From Sipunculus nudus (Eukaryota; Annelida; Sipuncula; Golfingiida; Sipunculidae): a stretch of 64,000 nucleotides of DNA. How positions within the stretch are numbered: the first letter of the stretch is position 1; each line of letters starts with the position of its first letter. The stretch is taken from positions 78,964,643 to 79,028,642 of the forward strand of contig CM049307.1 of assembly GCA_026874595.1 (NCBI GenBank), read 5' to 3'. A program made the translations under genes and the position numbers. This document shows, one piece after another, positions 31,010 through 42,308 of the stretch. The notes beneath the pieces are model-generated. The model was not told the origin of the DNA and did no database searches. It was given only the letters and a program-made list of their open reading frames with translations.

Positions 31010-34000
31010 AATTTGAATGAAATACTTTTTCCAAACTTGACCTTTTGTATAAAATCATCCAATATTCATTGGGGTACTATGGAGCTCTGTAGCATGAAGG
31101 ATATGGGTAACAGACACCTATTTTCAAGGTTTACAAGATGACTTTTCAGGGGTCTCCCAGCATGTCAAAAAATAAAATTCTAGGTCCAGTTATTATGATT
31201 TGTGCCCTGTTAACAAATCAAAATGTTTATTCTGGGGGGTATTTCAAAGCCGCGTAGGATGAAGGATATGGGTAACAGAGATGTAATTTCAGGTGCACAA
31301 GGAGACTTTTCAGGGGCCTCCCAGCATATCAAGAAAGGAGATTCTAGGTCAAGTCATTATAATTTGTGCTCTGTTAACAGATGACCAAATCTTTATTCTG
31401 GGGAGTACTTCGGAGCCCCAGAGCATGAAGGATATGGGTAACAGGGACCTTATTTCGGGTTTCCATGTAGACCTTTTATGGGCTTCCCTGGAGGTGAGGA
31501 CAGAAGATTCTAGGTCCAGTCATTATGATTTGTGCCCTGTTAATATATGACCAAATCTTTATTTTGGGGGGTACTTCAGAGCCCCATAGCTCACAGAATA
31601 TGGGTAACAGGGACCTCATTTCGGGTTTCCATGTAGACCTTTTATGGGCTTCCCCGGAGGTGAGGACAGAAGATTCTAGGTCCAGTCATTATGATTTGTG
31701 CCCTGTTTACAGATGACCAAATGTTTAAAGATCACAAAAGTAGAGAAAAAAAATCGTAAAAAATAAAAAAAAAAATATAGGTGGCACCACCAATCTCCAG
31801 AAATTGATGAAACACTCCATGATCAATATCCATGCAAAGAATCATGGTGATTAATGCATTAGTTGTTCAGATACTTGAGCTTTTGTATTAAATTTTGCAT
31901 TATTCTGGGGGGTACTTCAGAACCCCATAGCTCAAAGAATATAGGTCACAGTGACCTAATTTCAGGTTTACAAGGAGAATTTCCATAGACCTCCCAGGAT
32001 TTCAAGTGAGAAGATTCCCGGTCTAGCGGTTACGATTTGTGCCCTGTTAACAGACAGACGCCTGGATGGCCGGACGGACGACGGACAAAAGGTGATCCCT
32101 AAAGCTCAGATGACTTTCAGTCAGCTGAGCTAAAAATTGAAAAAAATACAGGTGGCGCCACCAGAATGCAGAAACTGATGAAACATTTCATGATCAATAT
32201 CCATGCAAAGAATCATGGTGATCAATATAATAATTGTCCAGATACTTGAGCTTTTGTATCAAATTTCCCATTATTCTGGGGGGTACTTCGGAGCCCCGTA
32301 GCTCAGGGTTATGGGTAACAGAGACCTAATTTCAAGTTTTTAAGGAGACCTTTCATGGGCCTCTCAGCATGTCAAGAGAGAAGATTATAAGTCCAGTTGT
32401 CACGATTTGTGCCATGTTAACAGATGACCGCATCTTATGAGGTCTCAAAAAAAGAGAAAAAAATTCGTAAAAATAAAAAAAAAAATACAGGTGGCGCCAC
32501 CATACTGCAGAAACTGATGACACATTCCATGATCAATATCCATGCAAAGAATCATGGTGATCACTGCAATAGTTGTTTAGATACTTGAGCTTTTGTATCA
32601 AATTGTCCATTATTCTGAGGGATACTATAGCTTGAAGGATATGGGTAACAGAGACCTAATTTCAAGTTTCCACAGGCACTCTTCATGGGCCTCCTTGCAT
32701 GACAAGAATGAAGTTTCTAGGTCCAGTTGTTGCAATTTGTACCCTCTTGATAGATAACCACATCTTCAAAGGTCTCGTAAAAAAAATTCGTAAAAATTTG
32801 AAAAAAAAATAGAGGTGGCGCACCCTCTCTACAGAAACTGATGGAACAGCTCATGATCAATATGTATGCCAAAAATCATGACCATCAGTGTTGTAGTTAT
32901 TGAGATACTGCACTTTTTGTATCAAATTTTCCATTATTCTGGGGGGGTATTTTGGAGCCATACAGCCTAAAGAATATGGGTAACAGAGACCTAATTTCAG
33001 GTTTCCATGGAGAATTTTCATGGGTCTCCCTGTGTGTCAAGAATGAAGATTCTAGGTCCAGTCGTTACGATTTGTGCCATGCTAACAGATGACAGCATCC
33101 TTAAAGGTCTCAAAAATAGAGGAAGAAAACGTAAATAAATCAAACAATATAGTCGGCGCCACCAGTCTGCAGGAACTGATGGAACACCTCTTGATCAATA
33201 GTTATGCCACAAATCATGACCATCAGTGATGTAGTTATTGAGATATTGAAGTTTTTGTATGAAATTTTTGACTACTCTGGGGGGTACTTTGGGGCCCCAT
33301 AGCTTGAAGGATATGGGTAACAGAGACCTAATTTCAAGTTTCCATGGAGACTTTTCATAGGTCTCTCAGTGTATTGAGAATGAAGATTCTAGGTCCAGTC
33401 GTTACGATTTGTGCCATGGTAACAGATGACAGCATCCTTAAAGGTCTCAAAAATAGAGGAAGAAATCGTAAAAAAATCAAACAATATAGGTGGCGCCACC
33501 AGTCTGCAGGAACTGATCGAACATCTCATAATCAATATGTATGCCAAAAATCATGACCATCAGTGATGTAGTTATTGAGATATTGAAGTTTTTGTATGAA
33601 ATTTTTGACTACTCTGGGGGGGGGGGGGGTACTTTGGGGCCCCATAGCTCAAAGGATATGGGTAACAGAGACCTAATTTCTGGTTTCCATGGAGACTTTT
33701 CATAGGTCTCTCAGTGTATTGAGAATGATGATTCTAGGTCCAGTCGTTACGATTTGGGCCATGCTAACAGATGTTCACATTTTTAAAGGTCTCAAAAAAA
33801 AGAGAAAACAATTCGTAAAAAATAATAAAAAAAAAAAAAAAATAGAGGTGGCGCACCCAGGCTGCAGAAACTGATAACACACTCCATGATCAAAATCCAT
33901 GCAAACAATTATGGTGATCCCTGCATTCGTTGTTCAGATACTTCAGCTTTTATATCAAATTTTCCATTAATCTGAGCTGTACTTTGGAGTGCCACAGCTT

Positions 34001-36246
34001 AAAGGATATGGGTAACAGAGACCTAATTTCATATTTCCATGGAGACTTTTCATGGGTCTCCCTGTGTGTCAAGAATGAAGATTCTAGGTCCAGTTGTTAC
34101 TATTTGTTCCATGCTAGCAGATGACAGCATCCTTAAAGGTCTCAAAAATAGAGGAAAAATCATAAAAAATTGAACGATACAGGTGGCGCCACCAGTCTGC
34201 AGGAACAGATGACACATCTCATGATCAATAGTTATGCCACAAATCATGACCATCATTCAAGTAGTTAATGAGATACTGAAGTTTTTGTATGAAATTTTTT
34301 ACTTTTCTTGGGGGTACATTGGGGCTCCATAGCTCGAAGAATATGGGTAACAGAGACCTAATTTCTGGTTTCCATGGAGACTTTTCATAGGTCTCTCAGT
34401 GTGTCAAGAATGAAGATTCTAGGTCCAGTCTTTACGATTTGTGCCTTGTTAACAGATGTTTACATTTTGAAAGGTCTCAAAAATAGAGAAAAAAATTCGT
34501 AAAAAATTGAACGATACAGGTGGCGCCACCAGTCTGCAGGAAGTGATGGAACATCTCATGATCAATATGTATGACAAAAATCATGACCATCAGTCAAGTA
34601 TTTAATGAGATATTGAAGTTTTTGTATGAAATTTTTGACTACTCTGGGGGGGGGGGGGGGTACTTTGGGGCCCCATAGCTCAAAGGATATGGGTAACAGA
34701 GACCTAATTTCTGGTTTCCATGGAGACTTTTCATAGGTCTCTCAGTGTATTGAGAATGATGATTCTAGGTCCAGTCGTTACGATTTGGGCCATGCTAACA
34801 GATGTTCACATTTTTAAAGGTCTCAAAAAAAAGAGAAAACAATTCGTAAAAAATAATAAAAAAAAAAAAAAAATAGAGGTGGCGCACCCAGGCTGCAGAA
34901 ACTGATAACACACTCCATGATCAAAATCCATGCAAACAATTATGGTGATCCCTGCATTCGTTGTTCAGATACTTCAGCTTTTATATCAAATTTTCCATTA
35001 ATCTGAGCTGTACTTTGGAGTGCCACAGCTTAAAGGATATGGGTAACAGAGACCTAATTTCATATTTCCATGGAGACTTTTCATGGGTCTCCCTGTGTGT
35101 CAAGAATGAAGATTCTAGGTCCAGTTGTTACTATTTGTTCCATGCTAGCAGATGACAGCATCCTTAAAGGTCTCAAAAATAGAGGAAAAATCATAAAAAA
35201 TTGAACGATACAGGTGGCGCCACCAGTCTGCAGGAACAGATGACACATCTCATGATCAATAGTTATGCCACAAATCATGACCATCATTCAAGTAGTTAAT
35301 GAGATACTGAAGTTTTTGTATGAAATTTTTTACTTTTCTTGGGGGTACATTGGGGCTCCATAGCTCGAAGAATATGGGTAACAGAGACCTAATTTCTGGT
35401 TTCCATGGAGACTTTTCATAGGTCTCTCAGTGTGTCAAGAATGAAGATTCTAGGTCCAGTCTTTACGATTTGTGCCTTGTTAACAGATGTTTACATTTTG
35501 AAAGGTCTCAAAAATAGAGAAAAAAATTCGTAAAAAATTGAACGATACAGGTGGCGCCACCAGTCTGCAGGAAGTGATGGAACATCTCATGATCAATATG
35601 TATGACAAAAATCATGACCATCAGTCAAGTATTTAATGAGATATTGAAGTTTTTGTATGAAATTTTTTACTATTCTGGGGGGTAGTTTGGGGCCCCATAG
35701 CTGGAAGGATATGGGTAACAGAGATCTAATTTCTGGTTTCCATGGAGACTTTTCATAGGTCTCTCAGTGTGTCGAGAATGAAGATTCTAAGTCCAGTCAT
35801 TACGATTTGTGCCTTGTTAACAGATGTTCACTTTTTTTAAGGTCTCAAAAATAGAGAAAAAAATTCGTAAAAAATCGAAAAATACAGGTGGCGCCACCAG
35901 TCTTCAGGAACTGATGAAACCTCTCATGATCAATATGTATGCCAAAAATCATGACCATCAGTCAAGTAGTTAATGAGATATTGAAGTTTTTGTATGAAAT
36001 TTTGGACTTTTCTGGGGGGTACTTTGGGGCCCCATAGCTTGAAGGATATGGGTTACAGAGACCTAATTTCTGGTTTCCAAGGAGATTTTTCATGGACCTC
36101 CCAGGATGTCAAGTAAGAAGATTCCAGTTCAAGCGGTTACGATTTGTGCCCTGTTAACGGACAGACGCCCGGACGGCCGGACGGACGACGGACAAAAGGT
36201 GATCCCTATAGCTCAGATGACTTTCAGTCAGCTGAGCTAAAAAAAA
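31010..36246 (-). mobile_element. AGCTCAG element: long tandem array with one terminal hairpin
   Basis: About 16 head-to-tail monomers. At the right end gtgatccctatagctcagat through gctgagct forms a hairpin and is the inverse of the left end seen at 20772, so the family has about 60-bp terminal inverted repeats. A second right-end copy is embedded at 32036-32134, showing one element inside another. Monomers from about 31780 are near 340 bp; those at 31075-31720 are near 168 bp. No left end is present, so the array is 5'-truncated on the element strand. No protein is encoded, so it is non-autonomous. Confidence 0.85.
33590..35660. repeat. 1031-bp tandem duplication (three-monomer higher-order unit)
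   Basis: The segment at about 33590-34620 recurs, identical as far as I compared it apart from a G-run length, at about 34621-35651. Each unit is three 340-bp monomers that differ from each other, so the duplication is recent. Confidence 0.9.
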
Positions 36247-36656
36247 CACGTGTATAGTTAGGCTACAATACATCGATTTATATAACTGATTATTCATTAT
36301 ATAGCTGTTTTTGGTAATGTGCATGGCTGTTTCACGAAGTTGTGGTACAGGCTTAAACTTTAGGTGTACAGATATTTACCTAGATGTTGTATACATCACG
36401 TTGTATAAATCATAATTAATTTCATGTTTAAATTATATAGTTTTAATGCATACCTCCATCATTACTAATGTTTCAACATGAATATATCAGTTGCAGATCT
36501 AACAGATGCTTTTTATAAGTAAACTTCCGTCCGTCGCAGTAGTTTACCGTGTTATGTAACTTTTCATTTTAATCCCCATTTATGGAACGTGTGTACTATC
36601 AATAGTTAAAGAAACATACCCAGAAATGTGCAGTACAGTACAAATTACTATGTCAG

Positions 36657-37286
36657 AATGAATTGTGTCTATTTTCCGATATCAATGGCTTTGCGCCCGA
36701 AAGAGTGAGAATGAACCTCCTAAGGAACAGGACTGGAGCTGGCCACAACCTGGAGCTGGAAATTGTGAATGAGTTTTTAAACCGAGGGTATAAAGGTTAT
36801 TATTATTGAGTTTCTCGCTTTCTCTATTTCTCCCCCCCCCCCCCCCCCCCCCTTATTAGTGTTCCCCGCTTCTAACTTCAGTCAGGTTTGATTGTCCGTC
36901 TTTTTCTCTGCTTGAAAGTCTGTCTGTCCAGGATTCCTTTTCGGACAATAACTTCCTGAATACTGTTAAATTCTGTGCAGTGGCTCACATCAGGAGTACC
37001 GTCTTCAAAGATAATCCGCACACCCAATCGGGCCCACACTTTTGATCGTATAAAAACAGTAACTCTGCACACCGTTTCTGCCTAAAATCCTTATCTTGCA
37101 GATGGATTGTTCCACGCTGGGTCAAACGTCACTGATGCCGTTGTGAGCAGGTATGACCAACTAGCTGGGTCCTTTGGGCGAGATCTTGACAGGCTCTTTG
37201 AGATACATGCGAGTGAGCACGGGCACTATTATTCCAACGGGGAAGAGAGATTGGTCAAACGACATCTGGGAGTTGCACACTTAAAG
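36657..37286 (+). CDS. two exons of a DUF6589-like transposon-derived protein
   Basis: Exon 36657-36795 (acceptor tatgtcag, donor GTTATT) reads NGFAPERVRMNLLRNRTGAG, HNLELEIVNEFLNRGYK. Exon 37102-37286 (acceptor tatcttgcag, donor GTGAAA) continues in phase with DGLFHAGSNVTDAVVSRYDQ and ends in KRHLGVAHLK. The NRT.G.G.N...I..E..NR..K......SNVT pattern resembles the C-terminal half of DUF6589 proteins, abundant in cnidarians and molluscs and probably derived from a mobile element. Upstream exons were not found; the tandem array ends 410 bp upstream. The polyC run at 36834-36852 lies in the intron. Confidence 0.5.
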
Positions 37287-40200
37287 GTGAAAAACACTGT
37301 TCACATGTACCTGGACGTGTTTCCCTACTTTTAGGAAACTCACGGAGTTATCCAAAAAGTTGGACCGCTGTAGAAAGCCATAAATGTTTGATGCGAGATG
37401 TACAGAGATGAACTGTAATATATATATGTCAATGAGATGACCTGTTATATATGTAAGTTGTTGGACACGCCCCCAATGCTGTTGTATAGAACGGTACAAG
37501 ACAAATCATACGAGGACGTGCAGTAAGCTCATAATTTCGACATGCGACCCAAGGAGCGTTTTCGAGAAACTGTGATTTAGACCTATCAGGGTTCGATAAA
37601 AGTTAGGGGATGATACCAACAGTACTCCGAAGATACGGCGTCCAGGCGACGATCTGTCTGCAGAGATAGTGTTGTGTATCGCCAAATTAAAGAATGCATT
37701 ACGCTTTTTAAGAACCACGCACGAACCTTCAAATTATTGTAAGATTCTATAGAAGAGAGGTAACCCTCACTGGGACGGTCCTGATATTTCAACAGGACAA
37801 AAACCATGCTGGAATATTGAAAACTGGCTACCGGCGTACCTATAATAGTTTTGGAGTAGCATACATCCATGTGCATGCCACAAGAGTGGACTGATGTATC
37901 AGTCTAAAAGGCTTTACGTCCATAGGTTTTGGATAGTATTATTTCAAAGAGAAGAACTATATTCATGATAGCGTGTCCTCCACCCGTGTACTATTTGGAG
38001 TGAAAATTATCACATTATCTGCTGAACATGAGGATCGACTCAACAAATATACCTAATATATAGATAAAGAATTACCAAGTTTATCGCATTGCGCGGTTAC
38101 CTCTGCAAAGTGCACCAACTAGTTCTTAACCAAGTCATTATTGGTACACCTACACAAATCCCATACATCATACAATACATGTATATAAGACTCACCACCT
38201 ATTATTGGAAGAGAAAATTTGATAAAATGTCATATATTAATGAAATTTAAAATGGTTTCACATGTTTGTGTACCGGTTTCAGCTAACAGATACAAGGTAA
38301 TGATCATTTAGAAGAAGGCCCGTGCAAATTTAATGAGAACGATCTTTCAGAATATTCATAGTTTGGATGTCCCCTATATTTCTGTTTAGTAGTTAAACAT
38401 GTATACACAGATATATTTGCGGAACTCAAACATTTACTATTTGAGGTTTCACAATTGTCTTCGACCAATGATTAATTTTTCCTCGTTATTAAAAATTACC
38501 TAAGGACATTTTATAATAACATTTAGCTGAGAGGATAACCATTCACAACTATACATTAAGTTTGTGTCAGAATTCGAAAAAAATATCTGCTGCACAGTTT
38601 TTTTTCTGGTTTTTTTTTTTTTTTTTGGTCATGGCATCAGGGTGCAGGAAACTAACACTTAATGTCCCCAAGGCATATAAACACATGTTTAAATTATGTA
38701 TATCTTGAAAGTATAAAGAAAACACCTCTTGTACAACATACTCTCACATTTAACTGAAAAAATACTGCATTAGTAGTAATTTGTCTCAAAGGAGCAAAAC
38801 TGCGACCAGTCTGGCTTTAGGTACCTTAATGTTTTATGATAGTGACCATCTGATAAGTGTGTTCAATTTTGGTCTTGTCCAAGGCTCATGGATATCGGAT
38901 CAGACAAATATCACGGCGGTGAGCAACTGATGCTTCTTTTTTGAGTTTTCCAAGGCCTTTGACTTTTTCCATCTTATTTAACTGTTTGTTTCCGTGAACG
39001 CGTGAACATTGCATCAGAAACTTGAATATAACTGTTCTTTAAAATAGTTTTCACAAAGTCTGATGTATATTTAAAATGTTTAATTTAAGACCAAATTCAT
39101 GGCTTGAATCAACAATGTTTTAAATGAGAATATGTATTTTAACCAGTTGTGTCAATAAATCTCTATTGATCATTGCTCGTTTTACTTTTTTATTATAATT
39201 TCGACTATAGTAGTAAGTACGCTCCTGTATGGCGTCATCCCTGTGACAGGCCTGCGGTAGGTTAAGTGTCATATAATTCAACTTTCGGAACTAACATACC
39301 ATATTTATGTTGCCAACCGTCTGAGGAAATCAGGGATTACACGAAGCAGGATCTATATCGGTGATAATTGTATGAGCGGTGTCTAGAAGTACGTCTCCTG
39401 AGGTTTTACTCGACTTATTGGCAAGATATTTGATAAAAAAAAAATATTCCTCTACTTTATTGGTACATAACTAAGTATTGATTAATTACTTGCCAGTAGA
39501 GAGACAGGGTATACTTCCACACAAAGGTTATTGGTTTGATGACCACTGGGTCATGGTTTTTGTGGTATAGCCTATAATGATAATCTGTTGAAGGTTATTT
39601 TTCATGCTGTTCTTGGGACGTTGTCAGGGTTTTTCGCAAGAGAAGAAAAAAGTGAATGTATGTTTCGAAGTTTATGGTAGCTTGATTTTTTATATGCACC
39701 TGTACCTTTGACAAAGAACCAGTCCACTGCTATACGTACACAACTGCACGGGACGTCGTTTCCCGCGTTGAAACTGACAGATTCCTAGCACAAAACTGGA
39801 TACTGCAAGGGACGGGAAGCCCCTTTGAAGTTGAAAGCCATCCATCAAAAAATAAAGTATGGCAGATTGCCAACCAAGATATACAAAATTGGCCATTTTT
39901 ATTTCACATAGACACTTTGACATAATGGCCGATATGATCAATAATCTGGTTTCCCGGCAAAGCTTTTTTAATTTTCCCCTGATCCAGTCTATTGTCCCTG
40001 ATGAAGAGGTATTTCTTTTAATTATTGAATGAATATTTGTATGAATGCTTGGGTTTAGTCCACTTGGTATGAGTGTAGTATATTTGCCTTTTATATTATG
40101 TGTATCATTATAGTATATGTGTATTTTTATATCATATGTGTATACAACTGAAATGTTCATTGGACCCAGGACCCTATTAAAAATCAGCATACTGTGCTGA

Positions 40201-40448
40201 ATGGACATCCTGGTAAAATATCTTTGTAATAAATAATAAAATAATAAAACAACAACAAACCTCTTTCCCCTATTATGTTCCTGCATCGCACGTGTACCCC
40301 GACTAATCCTATTGTGCCCCCGAGGACAATAGGATCATTGTCAGTTATTTACTTGCTCCCCCGATAAACGCACAAAGCATAATCTCGTAATCTCGTTAAA
40401 TCTCAGCTTTTCAAACCATGCCGTAAGCTTCATTCTAACAATATTCAC

Positions 40449-40475
40449 CTGAGGATCGGGTCGCATCCCGTGAAA
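40449..40475 (+). other. CTGAGGA-hairpin-GAAA motif, best hammerhead-like candidate
   Basis: CTGAGGA (CUGANGA with N=G), stem II CGGG/CCCG around a TCGCAT loop, then TGAAA and a short stem III ACA...TGT. The flanks attcac (40443-40448) and gtaaat (40486-40491) can pair as stem I with one mismatch. The 10.1/11.1 pair would be U-U, which weakens it. It is followed within 40 bp by a (TA)n tract, as in Penelope-like tails. Confidence 0.4.
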
Positions 40476-40515
40476 CAGTCTGTTGTAAATTTACAGAGTT
40501 GGTTTTTCTCCGTCA

Positions 40516-40517
<2 letters not shown>

Positions 40518-40589
<72 letters not shown>
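40518..40589. repeat. (TA)n microsatellite, about 35 units
   Basis: The longest uninterrupted TA tract in the window. Confidence 0.95.
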
Positions 40590-40590
<1 letters not shown>

Positions 40591-42148
40591 AAAATGTACG
40601 GCCACTTCATTGTTACCAAAGATATAAAAAAGGTAACCTGGTCTGATCATATGATCTACATTCACTTTAACTTTGAAATCAGTAATAGGCCCCAGGTCTG
40701 GCTATGTGCGTATATGGACGGATGTAATGGTGATAAGAATTAATGTAATTAACAAGTAAGAGGCAGTTGAAAGTAAGTGACGAAATTGTGACAGAAGAAG
40801 ATGGTTATAAAAACATTTTCTGTTCATGCTAAAAAGTGTCGTGCCTCCGTGAGTTATTCAACATTCGTGCCATTTAGGGTTCTCTGGGTCAAGGTTAGAT
40901 AAAGAATATCGACGTGCTTTGTGCGACCCCCCTACAACATTCGATTTAACATACCATAGGGATTTCCCGGAAATATCCTCCTTGGATTATTGGGCTTCGT
41001 GTGACCCTCGCACAAGTGATCACGTGAGATCGTGTTATACTTGTCAGCTACAAAGTTAGTGGTCAAGTTTTTTATTTATTTATTTTTTTTTTTTTTCTAA
41101 GCTTTCATTTTGTAACTTGGACCCAACTATGGGTCTTTGAGTCGTGTCTATCAATATCAGGGGAGGCATCTTGGATGATAACTTGGATGATAATTTTGTT
41201 ATTCATTTAGAAATGAGTAGACTAACGTATGTGTACCATCCACGATGCGAATTTGGTTAACATTTTCTTTACATCTGTCACAAACTGTGGTTGCCTTTTT
41301 ATTCGCGAGGGTTTTAATTTCACGAAAGTATTTGTATATTTATTTTAAATATATTGATTTATTATACTTATTACATAGAATGTTTAATATATATTTATAT
41401 TAGATGGTAAATTTGAACCAAGTCCTCCCCAGACTCAGGAACTTGTCCAAAAATAAAATTGGTAGAATGAGGAAGGAGAAGGTACCAGTTACAAGTGACC
41501 TCTTAACAGGAAAGAAACAGACCAAATTCAGAAGACTGTGAACTCACATATCAAGACACTGTTGCTAGGGTGAGTCAAGGAATATCCTATACCCAGTTAT
41601 ACAACAGTACTTGTCTTTGCTCAGAAGTCTGCTGTATAAAATGCTGATCAGCACCTTATATAACATATATAAGCTCTGTCCATTGTTTAAGTGCAGGATA
41701 CCCTTGAAGTATGATAAGAAAAACTATACAATTGTATATCTGCGCGAAGGTAAATTCAGGATTTGAGGACCATTTTCAGTGGATGGAGCTTATCAGTGGC
41801 ACCCATATAACCATATTATAAAAAAACGTCATACTTCATATACCTAAGCATAATAAAGCATCCTGACAAAGCATGCAAGGCAGATGAACTTGGCATACTG
41901 ATATATAAGACACTATATGATTGAAATGCACCATAACGTGAAAGTGCATGTATACAAGGTTCCTGTAAATTACAATTATTATAATTTTCCGTTAATTTCA
42001 TTGACCCATCCAGGTGTGTAGGCATGAACAAGCAAGCTGAAAACCACTGATTGAAAATACAGTTTTACCACTATTACAAGTTATTAACTGTTTTCACTGA
42101 CCTGTGGGGACCCCATGAAAACAAGTTCAGATGAAACAACAAACTTAC

Positions 42149-42308
42149 TGACGATGACTGGCACCAGCGGTGTTGATTTAAAGCCGGACTTCTCCTTGAG
42201 ACCAGCCCAGTTGTGAGATTTAGCCATTTCATGAGTCATCACTTTGGGTAAGATATTCCAAATGCAGTCTTTTATCGTTCTGCCACCACTTAATCCAAGC
42301 TCAAGGGA
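42149..42308 (-). CDS. DUF4806-like exon
   Basis: The best-supported exon of the region: a strong acceptor and a consensus GTAAGT donor bracket 160 nt open in one frame. Key residues are G-G-R near the start, W in CIWNILP, and the NW.G motif followed by K..F. Confidence 0.5.

Larger units (their letters stand above)
37287..42148. other. no gene seen; 4.9 kb of AT-rich sequence
   Basis: A 198-codon minus frame at 39690-40286 has no domain or splice support. Within the region are a ribozyme-like motif (40449-40475) and a long TA tract (40518-40589). Confidence 0.5.

Noticed and set aside
31010-36246. CRISPR-like array
   Set aside because: Units are 340-bp near-identical monomers in eukaryotic DNA, not short repeats with unique spacers.
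39690-40286. A 198-codon minus-strand open frame
   Set aside because: AT-driven composition, no domain, no splice sites, no conservation evidence; long frames of this kind arise by chance here.
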